Source: Paenibacillus macerans (GTDB lineage Bacteria; Bacillota; Bacilli; Paenibacillales; Paenibacillaceae). Taken from it: 64,000 nt of DNA. The first letter of the stretch is position 1, and each line of letters begins with the position of its first letter. Below the pieces are notes generated by a model. The model did no database searches, was not told where the DNA came from, and saw only the letters and a program-made list of their open reading frames with translations. The stretch is from assembly GCF_023715465.1 (NCBI RefSeq), contig NZ_JAMBOE010000009.1:186001-250000 (forward strand), given 5' to 3'. The position numbers were made by a program, and so were the translations under genes. Below are positions 47,559 to 56,055 of the stretch, piece after piece.

Positions 47559-48544
47559 AAGCATTGGTAACTGGGGCGACGGGGTTTTTGGGAGGACACC
47601 TGGCGAGGCGGCTGGTCCGGGAGGGCTGGGACGTAACCGGTCTCGGGCGCAGCCCCGAGCAGGGCAGGCGGCTCGAGGCGGGGGGCATCCGGTTCCGCTG
47701 TCAGGATTTACGCGACGAGAGCGGCACCGCCGCGGCCTGCTCCGGGCAGGATGCGGTCTTTCATTGTGCGGCATTATCCTCGCCATGGGGCAGATACCGC
47801 GATTTTTACGGCTGCAATATGGAGGCGACCCGGATACTCGCAGAGGCCAGCCTGCGAGTGGGAGTGCGCCGCTTCATTCATGTATCGACTCCTAGCGTAT
47901 ATTTCGATTTCGTCCCCCGTCTGGGTATCCGTGAGTCCGAGCCGCTGCCTGTAAAAGGAGCGAATCATTATGCCGCCACAAAACGGCTGGCGGAGCAGGT
48001 TGTGGAGCGGTATCACGCCAAGGGGCTGCCATCGGTCATTATCCGGCCAAGAGCGGTATTCGGCCCCTATGACCAGGCGCTGTTCCCGCGTATCGTCGCC
48101 GCGAGCGGCAAGTCCGGCGTACCGCTGATCGGCGGCGGGAAGGCGCTGATCGACGCGACCTACGTGGACAATGCCGTGGACGCGCTGCTGAACGCCTGGA
48201 ATGCCCCCGAAGATGCGGCGGGCCGGGCCTATAATATTACGAACGGCGAGCCGCGGGAATTCGCCGGGCTGGTGGAAGCGCTGTTCCGTATGCTGGACCT
48301 GCCATTAAAGACCCGCGTCATCTCCTACCGGAAAGCCTACGGAGCGGCCACGGTGCTGGAAGGGCTGCACTGGCTGATCCCGGCGCTGGGCGAGCCGCTG
48401 CTTACGCGTTATACCGCCGGTACGCTCGCCTTGAGCCAAACGCTTGACATCACGGATGCGCGCGCGCTGCTCGGTTATGCTCCGCGCGTCAGCCTGGACG
48501 AAGGGCTGCGGCGTTTCGCGGACTGGTGGAGGGAGCGGTCATGA
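47555..48544 (+). CDS. NAD-dependent epimerase/3-beta-HSD-type reductase (OleD-like)
   Basis: A 329-residue extended SDR with KALVTGATGFLGGHLARRLVREGWDVTGLGR, VFHCAALSSPWGRYRDFYGCN, catalytic YAATKRLAEQ (YxxxK) and IIRPRAVFGPYD. It is close in pattern to 3-beta-hydroxysteroid dehydrogenase/OleD proteins that reduce a beta-keto group. Start and stop overlap the neighbours by 4 nt (ATGA) on both sides. It probably reduces the product of the KAS III. Confidence 0.9.
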   Translation: MKALVTGATGFLGGHLARRLVREGWDVTGLGRSPEQGRRLEAGGIRFRCQDLRDESGTAAACSGQDAVFHCAALSSPWGRYRDFYGCNMEATRILAEASLRVGVRRFIHVSTPSVYFDFVPRLGIRESEPLPVKGANHYAATKRLAEQVVERYHAKGLPSVIIRPRAVFGPYDQALFPRIVAASGKSGVPLIGGGKALIDATYVDNAVDALLNAWNAPEDAAGRAYNITNGEPREFAGLVEALFRMLDLPLKTRVISYRKAYGAATVLEGLHWLIPALGEPLLTRYTAGTLALSQTLDITDARALLGYAPRVSLDEGLRRFADWWRERS

Positions 48545-49497
48545 TGAAGAGCATCCAAACGAGCGTTCCGGCCAGGGCGGCCGGGGCCTTGACAAGCATC
48601 CTACCAGATGCGCCTAAAGCTCAAACAAGCCTCCCCATTAAGGTTAAGGTGCAATTGTATTTGGGCGCTGCCGGGTACTGCACTCATCCGGAATTTTTGA
48701 CCCTGCGCGGCGGGCGGCTGCGCCCGGTCCGGTTCCCGGCGGGGTTTGCCTGCATCGTCCATCCCCGGCATGGGCCGGTGATGGTGGATACGGGGTACAG
48801 CTCCCGCTTTTTTGCGGAGACCGCCAAGCTCCCGAATGCGCTGTACCGATATATTACACCGGTGGTATACGAGGAGCGCGACAGCGCCGCGAGCTGGCTG
48901 CGGGAGAGGCTGGGCATGGATCCGGAACAGGTCAAATACGTGATTTTGACACATTTTCATGCCGACCATATCGCGGGTGTCAAAGATTTTCCGCAGGCTA
49001 AACTGATCTATTTGCTCAAAGCCTACGAGGCCGTACGCTCGCTGCGTCCCCTGGCCGCCGTCAGAGCGGGGTTCCTGCCTGGCCTGCTGCCGGATCCCGA
49101 GCAGTTCGCCGCAAGATCGGAGCCCATTGACGACGGTGCGCAGCGCTTTCGCTTCGGGCCGGAGTTTCCTTTTGCGGAAGGATTCGACGTTTTCGGGGAC
49201 GGCAGCGTGATCGCCGTGGAAGTATCCGGCCATGCGGAGGGCATGATCGGATTGTTTGCGAGTACGGAGGAAGCCGATTATTTTCTTTGCGCGGATACGG
49301 TGTGGTCCAGCCGGGCGTTTCGCGAAGGGCGCAGGCCGCATCCGGCGGCGGGAATCATCATGTCGGACAGGCGGGAGTACGGACGCAGCTTCGACCGGCT
49401 GATGGAGTTGCACCGGAAGTATCCGGACATCCGGATCGTGCCCAGCCACTGCACCGAAGCGCTCAGGCTGTGGGGAACGGAGGCGAGGGAACGTTGA
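48541..49497 (+). CDS. Metallo-beta-lactamase-fold hydrolase
   Basis: About 318 residues with the metal motif LTHFHADHIAGVKDF, HPRHGPVMVDTGYSSRFF, then VEVSGHAEGMIGLF, FLCADTVWSS and IVPSHCTEALR. It is a Zn hydrolase, possibly lactonase or thioesterase. ATG 48541 overlaps the upstream stop and follows GGAGGGAG. It has no signal peptide. In the pathway it might release or hydrolyse a thioester or lactone intermediate. Confidence 0.9.
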   Translation: MMKSIQTSVPARAAGALTSILPDAPKAQTSLPIKVKVQLYLGAAGYCTHPEFLTLRGGRLRPVRFPAGFACIVHPRHGPVMVDTGYSSRFFAETAKLPNALYRYITPVVYEERDSAASWLRERLGMDPEQVKYVILTHFHADHIAGVKDFPQAKLIYLLKAYEAVRSLRPLAAVRAGFLPGLLPDPEQFAARSEPIDDGAQRFRFGPEFPFAEGFDVFGDGSVIAVEVSGHAEGMIGLFASTEEADYFLCADTVWSSRAFREGRRPHPAAGIIMSDRREYGRSFDRLMELHRKYPDIRIVPSHCTEALRLWGTEARER

Positions 49498-50828
49498 GCA
49501 TTTTGGGTACGCTGCGGATCGTATATCATTACTGGTTAACGCGCCGGAGACAAAAATGGAGCAGCCGCGCCCGTCTGGAGCGTTGGCAGGAGCGCCGGGT
49601 GCTTCGCCATATCCGTTGGGTTCGGACTAACTCTTCTTTTTTTCGCGAGCATTGGAACGGTCTTGAGGATTCGGCCTGGAGGAGTTTTCCCTTGATGGAC
49701 AAGACACTGATGATGGCGCACTTCGACCGGCTCAACACGGCTGGCATCCTGAAAGAGGAAGCGCTGGCGTTGGCCGCCGAGGGGGAGGTTACCCGCAATT
49801 TCAGCCCTGCGATCAAAGGGATAACGGTCGGCCTGTCGTCCGGAACTTCGGGCAATCGCGGACTGTTTCTGGTGAGCGGCCGGGAGCAGGATGCTTGGAC
49901 CGGAACGGTGCTGGCGAAGCTGCTGCCTGGAGGGCTGCGAGAGCCGGCAAAGATCGCTTTTTTTCTGCGGGCGAACAGCAATCTGTACGAATCGGTGCGG
50001 CGCGGTAAGCTGGAATTCCGGTATTTTGACCTGCTGGACCCGGTCGACAGACTGGTGGAACGCATGGAGGCTTATCGGCCGATGGTGTGGGTCGCTCCGC
50101 CTTCCATGCTGAGAATGCTGGCGGGCGAATTCACGGCGGGCAGGCTGACGGCACAGCCGTCCAAGCTGATTTCGGTTGCCGAGGTGCTGGATCCGCTGGA
50201 TCGGGACGTGATCGAAAAAACGTTCGGGCAAACGGTACATCAGGCCTACCAGTGCACCGAAGGTTTTCTGGGGGCGACCTGCGAGCTGGGGACGCTGCAC
50301 TTGAACGAGGATGTCGTCCACATTGAAAAAGAATACCTCGACCCGGCCACCCGGCGCTTCGTGCCGATCATAACCGACTTCTCCCGCACCACTCAGCCGA
50401 TTGTGCGCTACCGGTTGAACGATGTGCTGACCGAAGCGGCGGAGCCCTGCCCCTGCGGCCGTCCTTTCACCGCTATCGAGCGGATCGAGGGGCGTTGTGA
50501 CGATATCCTGTATTTTCCTCATAGCCGTACAGGGGAGCCGGTCGCGGTGTTTCCGGATTTTGTGGCCCGGGCGGTCATTGCCGCCTCGGCTGCGATCGAG
50601 CATTACCGGGTTGTCCAGCTCGCCGGAGGGGAACTGGACATCTCACTGCAGCTTGCGCCGGGCAGTTCCCGCGCGAACGTGGAGGCCGAAGTAACCAGGC
50701 AGCTTCAGGTGCTGAGCCATAGACTGGAGAGCGACTTGCCCGAGGTCCGCTTCAGCCCGTACATGTTCGTTCCGGGAGCGGTCAAGCTGCGCCGGGTCGA
50801 ACGGCGTAAAGCGGCGGTTAGGGAGTAG
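49494..50828 (+). CDS. F390-synthetase/PaaK-like adenylating enzyme
   Basis: About 444 residues. An N-terminal helical part (YHYWLTRRRQKWSSRARLERWQERRVLRHI) precedes an AMP-binding fold: GLSSGTSGNRGLFLVSGREQ (P-loop), YQCTEGFLGATCELGTLHLNED (A5 motif) and QPIVRYRLNDVL (A7/A8, R-Y-R-x-x-D). It resembles coenzyme F390 synthetase/phenylacetate-CoA ligase relatives. It would activate a carboxylate as acyl-AMP. TTG 49494 overlaps the upstream stop by 4 nt. Comparison to OleC, the beta-lactone synthetase of olefin pathways, is tempting but unproven. Confidence 0.87.
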   Translation: MSILGTLRIVYHYWLTRRRQKWSSRARLERWQERRVLRHIRWVRTNSSFFREHWNGLEDSAWRSFPLMDKTLMMAHFDRLNTAGILKEEALALAAEGEVTRNFSPAIKGITVGLSSGTSGNRGLFLVSGREQDAWTGTVLAKLLPGGLREPAKIAFFLRANSNLYESVRRGKLEFRYFDLLDPVDRLVERMEAYRPMVWVAPPSMLRMLAGEFTAGRLTAQPSKLISVAEVLDPLDRDVIEKTFGQTVHQAYQCTEGFLGATCELGTLHLNEDVVHIEKEYLDPATRRFVPIITDFSRTTQPIVRYRLNDVLTEAAEPCPCGRPFTAIERIEGRCDDILYFPHSRTGEPVAVFPDFVARAVIAASAAIEHYRVVQLAGGELDISLQLAPGSSRANVEAEVTRQLQVLSHRLESDLPEVRFSPYMFVPGAVKLRRVERRKAAVRE

Positions 50829-50988
50829 CGTGGGAAGTAACGGAGGGCTGGGACGGACGAAAACAGCAGCATAAGCAAAAACTTCAGTGAAAAAAAAGGC
50901 ACTGTTTCGGGCGGCGGAATAGCCCATTTGGAAGAAATAGGGCAACAGCGTTGCATTGCATCGAATGTTTCTGATCAACATTGTTATT

Positions 50989-51180
50989 TCTAAACGGTTG
51001 CCACAGCCACTATTTGCTCCAAAAACGCCGATTTCAAACTCTAACGGTTGCCATCGCGCTTATTTCACTGAAACCCGGCTAGTTTTACCCAGATTGAGGC
51101 TATTAACGGCGCTCACAACCGTTAGAAATTAGCAAAGGTCATTTTTCGTAAAATAACAGCTGTGACAACCGTTAGATTTC
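50989..51180. repeat. Four-word intergenic element, TAACGGTTGCCA family (inverse copy)
   Basis: The words start at 50989, 51040, 51102 and 51152 (spacing 50, 62, 50). Its reverse complement aligns along its whole length, spacers included, with 10602-10795. It separates the adenylating enzyme from the SDR gene. The rest of 50829-50988 has no gene. Confidence 0.9.
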
Positions 51181-51202
51181 TGGTAGACAGGGGGAAAGAT
51201 TT

Positions 51203-52087
51203 ATGGCGGAGCAACAAGCTGGGCGAGGTGCCGATGCCGCTCTGGGAAGCGGCGGCCTGCCGGTCGCCGTGATTACGGGGACGTCCAGCGGATTTGGCCT
51301 GCTCACGGCTCTGACGCTCGCCCGCAGGGGATACCAGGTCGTGGCCACGATGCGAGACCTGGAGCGCAGGCATGAGCTTGAGGAGCGGGCGGTCCGTGAA
51401 GGGGTGGCGGATCGAATCTGCTGCGTTCGTCTTGATGTGACGGAGCATGCGTCGATAGGATCGGCCGTGGACGAGATCTTCCGCCGGTACGGGCGGCTTG
51501 ACGTGCTGGTGAACAACGCGGGTCTGGCCGTCGGCGGCTTCATCGAAGAGGTGCCGATGGAAGACTGGCGGCGCCAGATGGAGACCAATCTGTTCGGAGT
51601 CATTGCGGTGACGCGGGCGGTGCTGCCGGTGATGCGCGCGCAGCATCGGGGACTCGTGATCAACGTCTCCAGCGTTAGCGGCTTAGCCGGTTTTCCCGGT
51701 TATGCGCCTTACGCCGCTTCCAAATTCGCTATCGAGGGCTTTTCGGAAAGCCTGCGGCATGAACTGCGGCCGTTTGGCGTCCGAGTCGTGCTGGTGGAGC
51801 CGGGAGCCTATCGTACTCCGATCTGGAACAAAGGAATTGGCGAGATCCGCAGCGATCCCGGTTCCCCTTACCGGGCGCAGCTTGAGGCGGTGCTCCGGTA
51901 TTCGCGCAAAGCGGCGGAGACAGCGCCCGATCCGCAGGAGGTGGCCGATCTGATCACGCGAATCGCCGGCATGCGCGCTCCGCGCCTGCGGTACGCACTG
52001 GGGCAGGGCTCCCGTCTGCTGATCTGGGGCAAAGCGCTGCTGCCGTGGAAGTGGCTGGAATGGATCATCGCCAAGGCGCTGCGTTAA
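51203..52087 (+). CDS. SDR-family oxidoreductase of the KAS III cluster
   Basis: 294 residues. An N-terminal Gly/Ala-rich leader precedes VAVITGTSSGFGLLTALTLARRGYQVVATMRD (cofactor site), VNNAGLAVGGF, catalytic Ser in VINVSSVSGLAG and YAPYAASKFAIEGFSESL (YxxxK). It is an NADP-type ketoreductase, similar to retinol/3-ketosphinganine reductase-like SDRs. The ATG follows CAGGGGGAAAG. It is in line with the operon, but a 190-bp repeat element intervenes, so co-transcription is uncertain. Confidence 0.9.
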   Translation: MAEQQAGRGADAALGSGGLPVAVITGTSSGFGLLTALTLARRGYQVVATMRDLERRHELEERAVREGVADRICCVRLDVTEHASIGSAVDEIFRRYGRLDVLVNNAGLAVGGFIEEVPMEDWRRQMETNLFGVIAVTRAVLPVMRAQHRGLVINVSSVSGLAGFPGYAPYAASKFAIEGFSESLRHELRPFGVRVVLVEPGAYRTPIWNKGIGEIRSDPGSPYRAQLEAVLRYSRKAAETAPDPQEVADLITRIAGMRAPRLRYALGQGSRLLIWGKALLPWKWLEWIIAKALR

Positions 52088-52142
52088 AGCCGCGGGAAGA
52101 CATCTGAGTCGACAGCCATCCAAGCAGCCCCGGACCTTGCTG

Positions 52143-52306
52143 TTGCTCCCCATCGTGGGCACTGGTATGATGATTAAAACAATACATATGGTGAATTGGC
52201 GATGAGATGTAAGCTCTGCGGTAATTGCCCGGTGCAGTTGCATAAACCGGTAACCGGCTTCACCGGGCTTAATTGATGGGTTATCAGGCAACTGCACCGC
52301 GCGTTT
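52143..52306 (+). promoter_or_regulatory. Leader with promoter and attenuator-like hairpin
   Basis: TTGCTC (52143-52148), 17 nt, TATGAT (52166-52171). About 60 nt on, CGGTGCAGTTGC (52230-52241) pairs exactly with GCAACTGCACCG (52288-52299), followed by CGCGTTTTTT. The 46-nt loop has its own ACCGG/CCGGT pairings. It may be a regulated terminator before the small ORF and DUF4272 gene, or simply the SDR terminator. Confidence 0.5.
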
Positions 52307-52342
52307 TTTAGAACACCAATAAACGAGAGGGGCAATTGTGCG

Positions 52343-52462
52343 ATGAACGCGATAAACCGGAACGAATTAAGAAAAAGGTGGCAAGCGGAAGAAGCGAAAG
52401 GCTACGTCACGAGCCGGGAACATCGTTTTTATATTTTAGCGCGTAAACCGTTTATGGGATGA
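52343..52462 (+). CDS. Small ORF of 39 residues, unknown function
   Basis: MNAINRNELRKRWQAEEAK continues with GYVTSREHRFYILARKPFMG and a stop at 52462. GAGAGGGG lies about 10 nt before the ATG. It is highly basic with a helix-forming start, and lies 37 nt before the DUF4272 gene. It could be a real small protein or a leader peptide; I do not recognise it. Confidence 0.45.
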   Translation: MNAINRNELRKRWQAEEAKGYVTSREHRFYILARKPFMG

Positions 52463-52499
52463 ACAATACCGTCGCTTTTGTAAAAGGAGAGGAAGCTTT

Positions 52500-53684
52500 T
52501 TGGCTTATTTTACGATTTTTGCGTCCCGGAACGATATCCGCGATATCGGCGGGCTGATTCACGAGGTGTTTGGGGATGGCTTTAAAGTAATCGGCGGAGG
52601 TCCGGGCGAAACGGAGTTTTCGGTCCTGCCGAAAGGCTGGTTTAAAAACAACAAAATTACGATTCGCGTGGCCTCGGAGGATACCGATCCGGATTATTTC
52701 GATAATAACATTCCGGGGATGATGGGATTTTACGACAGCATTCCGTTTGAAGACGAGGAGTTGAAACGCCGCGTGCTGCTCCAAATCTCCGTGATCAACA
52801 CGATGCTGGCGATCGAAACCGAAAAGGAGTACGGGCAGGATTACTTCGAACGCTTTGTGAGTCTTGCCGGAAAGGTGGACGGGATCGGGTTTATTTCCGA
52901 CGGTACGCTGCTGGACCGGGATGGACGGGTGATCGTGTATCCGGACGGCCGGTCTGATGCCGCGGATTTCAGTCCGCGAGCCTGCACGAGGAAGATCAGA
53001 GGCGAGGACCGTTCCACCCCGGAGGGAGCGGAGAGAAAGCAAAGAAACTTGGCATATCTCAAAGAAAAGCAAATCCCGTATTTGGAGCATCTGCCTGAAC
53101 TCCCAACGTTAAGCGAGCTTAAGGTCAAGTCCAGGGAGGAAATCGCCCGGCGGGCGGCGGCCCTGCTGATCGCCATCCAATATGCGTGCGACGTCGCCCA
53201 GGAGAGCGATCTGGCGGAGGCGAAAGCTTTTGTGACCGGCCTGCTGGACCAATTCGGGGTGGCGGATGAACTGACTGAAGCGGAGAGAGAGTTGCTGGAG
53301 CAAGCGGAGCCTGCCCGTCAGGACGCCATCAACCTGACCTGGCAATACGAGGCCTATTGGGCGCTTTTGTGGGCGCTTGGGGTGGTGGACTCGCTCGATT
53401 TTCCGGACCATACGTGTGACTGCGATTTTGCGATTCAGGCGGTTTCAAGCTGCGGCGGTTTTGCCGAGTTTTTGGAGCGGACGTCGCTGCGCCGGCCGGA
53501 AGAGATTTTAGACGAGGCCGACAAAATCTACCGGCTGCACTGGGCCTGCGTCAACGACCGGATTCAAGGCCGGGAGCCCGCGGGCGGCCTGAGCGAAAGC
53601 GTTGTGATGGAGCGGCGCCGGGCACTGTTCTGGATGATCGGCTACCGGGACGAAGCGTGGGACGACATTAGCATGGATACGTGA
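52500..53684 (+). CDS. DUF4272 domain protein
   Basis: 394 residues. The first 150 form an alpha/beta region (AYFTIFASRNDIRDIGGLIHEVFG, VSLAGKVDGIGFISDGTLLDRDGRVIVYPDG). From about 175 the DUF4272 domain follows (RSTPEGAERKQRNLAYLKEKQIPYLEHLPELP, SREEIARRAAALLIAIQYACDV, WQYEAYWALLWALGVVDSLDFPD, RLHWACVNDRI). Its function is unknown; the family often occurs in regions with polymorphic or toxin-immunity-like proteins. TTG 52500 has AAAGGAGAGG at 7 nt. Confidence 0.85.
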   Translation: MAYFTIFASRNDIRDIGGLIHEVFGDGFKVIGGGPGETEFSVLPKGWFKNNKITIRVASEDTDPDYFDNNIPGMMGFYDSIPFEDEELKRRVLLQISVINTMLAIETEKEYGQDYFERFVSLAGKVDGIGFISDGTLLDRDGRVIVYPDGRSDAADFSPRACTRKIRGEDRSTPEGAERKQRNLAYLKEKQIPYLEHLPELPTLSELKVKSREEIARRAAALLIAIQYACDVAQESDLAEAKAFVTGLLDQFGVADELTEAERELLEQAEPARQDAINLTWQYEAYWALLWALGVVDSLDFPDHTCDCDFAIQAVSSCGGFAEFLERTSLRRPEEILDEADKIYRLHWACVNDRIQGREPAGGLSESVVMERRRALFWMIGYRDEAWDDISMDT

Positions 53685-53731
53685 TATATAGATATAGGTA
53701 CGCGAACTCAGTTGGAGCTGCTGGACCTGCC

Positions 53732-53761
53732 GGACCTGCCCTTAGGGTGGGTCCTTTTTTG
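53732..53761 (+). terminator. Terminator after DUF4272 gene
   Basis: GGACCTGCCC and GGGTGGGTCC form a stem around TTA, followed by TTTTTTG. Confidence 0.85.
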
Positions 53762-53795
53762 TTAAACTAGTTTTCCTGGCAGATCAGCTGGCGGA

Positions 53796-54000
53796 AATAG
53801 CGGAACAAAAGGGCGTTATTTTCGCGATATGTCGGTCCTTTCGCCAAATAGGGCCGTTTTATGTCGTTATTTTAGGCGTGGGCGGTAAAAAGGCGGTATC
53901 TCCGGGGGCTGCAGGGGGAATAAAGACATTTTTTACCGTTATTTTGTGCGCAAAGGGGAACAATGCCAAAATAACGCCCAAAAAGTATGCTATTTCGGAG
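53796..54000. repeat. Four-word intergenic element, AATAGCGG family
   Basis: The words start near 53796, 53847, 53919 and 53970 (spacing 51, 72, 51). It lies back to back with the extended element that follows. Confidence 0.85.
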
Positions 54001-54086
54001 CTGGCCTAGCCCCTGGGAATGATCACTGTACGGTGCAGTCCGGCGCAGTGTTGAGCTGCGTTTGGGTGGCCTCGTTTTTTCACCTT

Positions 54087-54376
54087 ATAAAATTTCGGAC
54101 ATGGTAGAGGGCGAAACGCAGGTAGAGAGAGGGGGAGAAGAGGAATCTGGAAGCTAAGGGACACCAGAGCCGTTATTTGCGGAAAAACGGAGATTTGCAA
54201 AATGCAACGGACACAGATGCTCTTATTTACCTCAAATCGTCCTGGATGAACAGGTTTGGAGCGAAATAGGGCATGTGTGTCCGTTAGTCTGGGAAATACC
54301 CGGGAAATGGGCGGATAAGGTCGCTGGTGTCCGTTAGAGCAACGTCCACTGGATGTAGACTACAGATTGGAAAGGG
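54087..54376. repeat. Extended four-word element, TAACGGACAC family
   Basis: The words start near 54153, 54203, 54265 and 54314 (spacing 50, 62, 49). Words, spacers and flanks match 28977-29276 in the same orientation. Confidence 0.9.
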
Positions 54377-54414
54377 CCGAGGTACCCGGCGCTATACTGT
54401 TCATGAAAGAAGGG

Positions 54415-54575
54415 GAAGGCTCTCGGAGTAGAGCCGAAGAGGGAATGGGTATGGGGTGAACCCCCATACTCATCCCTCCAATCGCTCCAAAGTAGAAGTC
54501 AGAGCCATTAAAGGACGCCGTCAGGCGTTTCTCTTAGCTGGTGCGGGAGTCCCACATCCGAAATTTTTCACCCCT
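54415..54575. other. Cluster of three hairpins, unidentified
   Basis: GGCTCT/AGAGCC, then AGGGAATGGGTATGGGG/CCCCCATACTCATCCCT around TGAA, then ACGCC/GGCGT before TTTCTCTT form successive stems. There is no reading frame of note. It could be a transcript leader, an RNA gene or a mobile-element remnant. Confidence 0.4.
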
Positions 54576-54603
54576 CATGCCGCGAATCGTCACCTTCCTA
54601 AAT

Positions 54604-54617
54604 TGATAGCGCTAACA
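54604..54617. promoter_or_regulatory. LacI/CcpA-type operator (cre-like)
   Basis: TGATAGCGCTAACA is a near-palindrome with the CG centre of cre and LacI-family sites, 44 nt before the binding-protein start. Confidence 0.6.
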
Positions 54618-54660
54618 TTACAATGGGATTGACTATAAATCGAGGGGGGAATTACCGGAT

Positions 54661-55995
54661 ATGAAAAAGAGACTGACCCAGAAATGGATCGCTATGATTT
54701 GCGGCGCCGCGATGCTGGCGCTTCTGCTGGCCGGGTGCGGCGGAGGGAGCGAAACCGCCGGCAGCGGCGGCGGGAATGGCGGGGAGAAGGTGAGCATCTC
54801 CATCTGGCATAACTGGACCGGGCAGGACGCCAAGGCGGTGGCGATGCGGAAAATCATCGAAGATTTCCGGGCGCAAAACCCGGATATCGAGGTGGTCGAC
54901 GAAGGGTTGCCGACCGATGGGCTGAAAACCCGGCTGCGCACGGTGGCGGCGGCCGACGAAATGCCCGACTTGTTCGTGATGTGGCCGGACGCGATGACGA
55001 AGGAGTTTGTCAAAGGCGATCTGCTGCAACCGATCGATGACGAATTGAACGCCAATCCTGACTGGAAAAACGGCTTCATCCCGAACGCCTTGGACGGTTA
55101 CACCGTGGACGGCAAGACCTACTCCGTACCGATGAACCTGGCGCCGAGCTCTTTTATTTTTTACAATGATGGGCTGTTCAAAAAATACAACGTCAAAGTG
55201 CCGGAAACGTGGGAGGAGCTGGAGGCGGCGGTCCAGACGTTCAACGACAACGGCGTGATTCCGATCGCGCTGGGCAACAAAGCGAACTGGGTGGCGCAGT
55301 CGACGTTTTTCAGCACAGTGGCTGACCGGATTACGGGGACGGATTGGTTCCTGAAAGCGGTGGAGCAGGATGGGGCCAAGTTTACCGATCCTGAATTTAT
55401 CGAGGCGCTTAAAACATTCCAGAAGCTCGGCGAAATCAACGCGTTCCAGGAAGGCTTCAACAGCCTGGACGAAACGCAGATGATGCAGTTGTACTTCCAG
55501 GGCAACGCAGCGATGGTCGTCAACGGCGGCTGGGCACTGGCCAACCTGGTCAACAACGCGCCGCCGGAGGTGCTGGACAACACGCATATCACGATCGTTC
55601 CGGCGATTGCGGGCGGCAAAGGCGATCCTGCTACGACCTCCGGCGTCGTGGGAACGGGCCTTGGCGTCAGCAAGAAGCTGGATGGCGGCAAAAAGGAAGC
55701 GGCGATGAAGCTGTTTTACGCGCTGGCCGGGCCGGACGGGCAAAAGGCGACGCTGGACAGCAGCACTCTGGTCAGCTACAACATCGAGCTGGACAAGAGC
55801 AAAGCCCATCCGCTGTTCGTGGAGCTGTACGACTTGGTGCAGGGTATCAAAATTGTGCCGGTCTATGATTCCAAGCTTGGCTCGGCCACGGTCGAAGTGG
55901 TCAACAACGGGCTGCAGGAGCTGCTGATGGGCGGCAAACCGGAGGATATCGCCCGTAAAATCCAGGACACGCAGGCTGCTGTAGCGGCGAACTAA
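54661..55995 (+). CDS. Sugar ABC transporter substrate-binding lipoprotein
   Basis: 444 residues. The signal peptide MKKRLTQKWIAMICGA ends LLAGCGGG, with lipobox Cys near 23. The SBP_bac_1 fold shows VSISIWHNWTGQDAKAVAMRKIIEDFRAQNPDIEV, FVMWPDAMTKEFV and GNAAMVVNGGWALANL. It is the receptor for an oligosaccharide. A terminator hairpin follows before the permease genes, giving extra binding protein. The downstream kinase/regulator and GH2 mannosidase suggest manno-oligosaccharides; that substrate is inference. Confidence 0.93.
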   Translation: MKKRLTQKWIAMICGAAMLALLLAGCGGGSETAGSGGGNGGEKVSISIWHNWTGQDAKAVAMRKIIEDFRAQNPDIEVVDEGLPTDGLKTRLRTVAAADEMPDLFVMWPDAMTKEFVKGDLLQPIDDELNANPDWKNGFIPNALDGYTVDGKTYSVPMNLAPSSFIFYNDGLFKKYNVKVPETWEELEAAVQTFNDNGVIPIALGNKANWVAQSTFFSTVADRITGTDWFLKAVEQDGAKFTDPEFIEALKTFQKLGEINAFQEGFNSLDETQMMQLYFQGNAAMVVNGGWALANLVNNAPPEVLDNTHITIVPAIAGGKGDPATTSGVVGTGLGVSKKLDGGKKEAAMKLFYALAGPDGQKATLDSSTLVSYNIELDKSKAHPLFVELYDLVQGIKIVPVYDSKLGSATVEVVNNGLQELLMGGKPEDIARKIQDTQAAVAAN

Positions 55996-56001
55996 ACTTA
56001 G

Positions 56002-56034
56002 ACCCCTTCCCCTTGAGGGGAGGGGTTATTTTAA
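56002..56034 (+). terminator. Intra-operon attenuating hairpin
   Basis: ACCCCTTCCCC and GGGGAGGGGT pair around TTGA, followed by TATTTTAAT, between binding protein and permease genes. Confidence 0.75.
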
Positions 56035-56055
56035 TCAAGGGGGAAGTGAGAGCTT

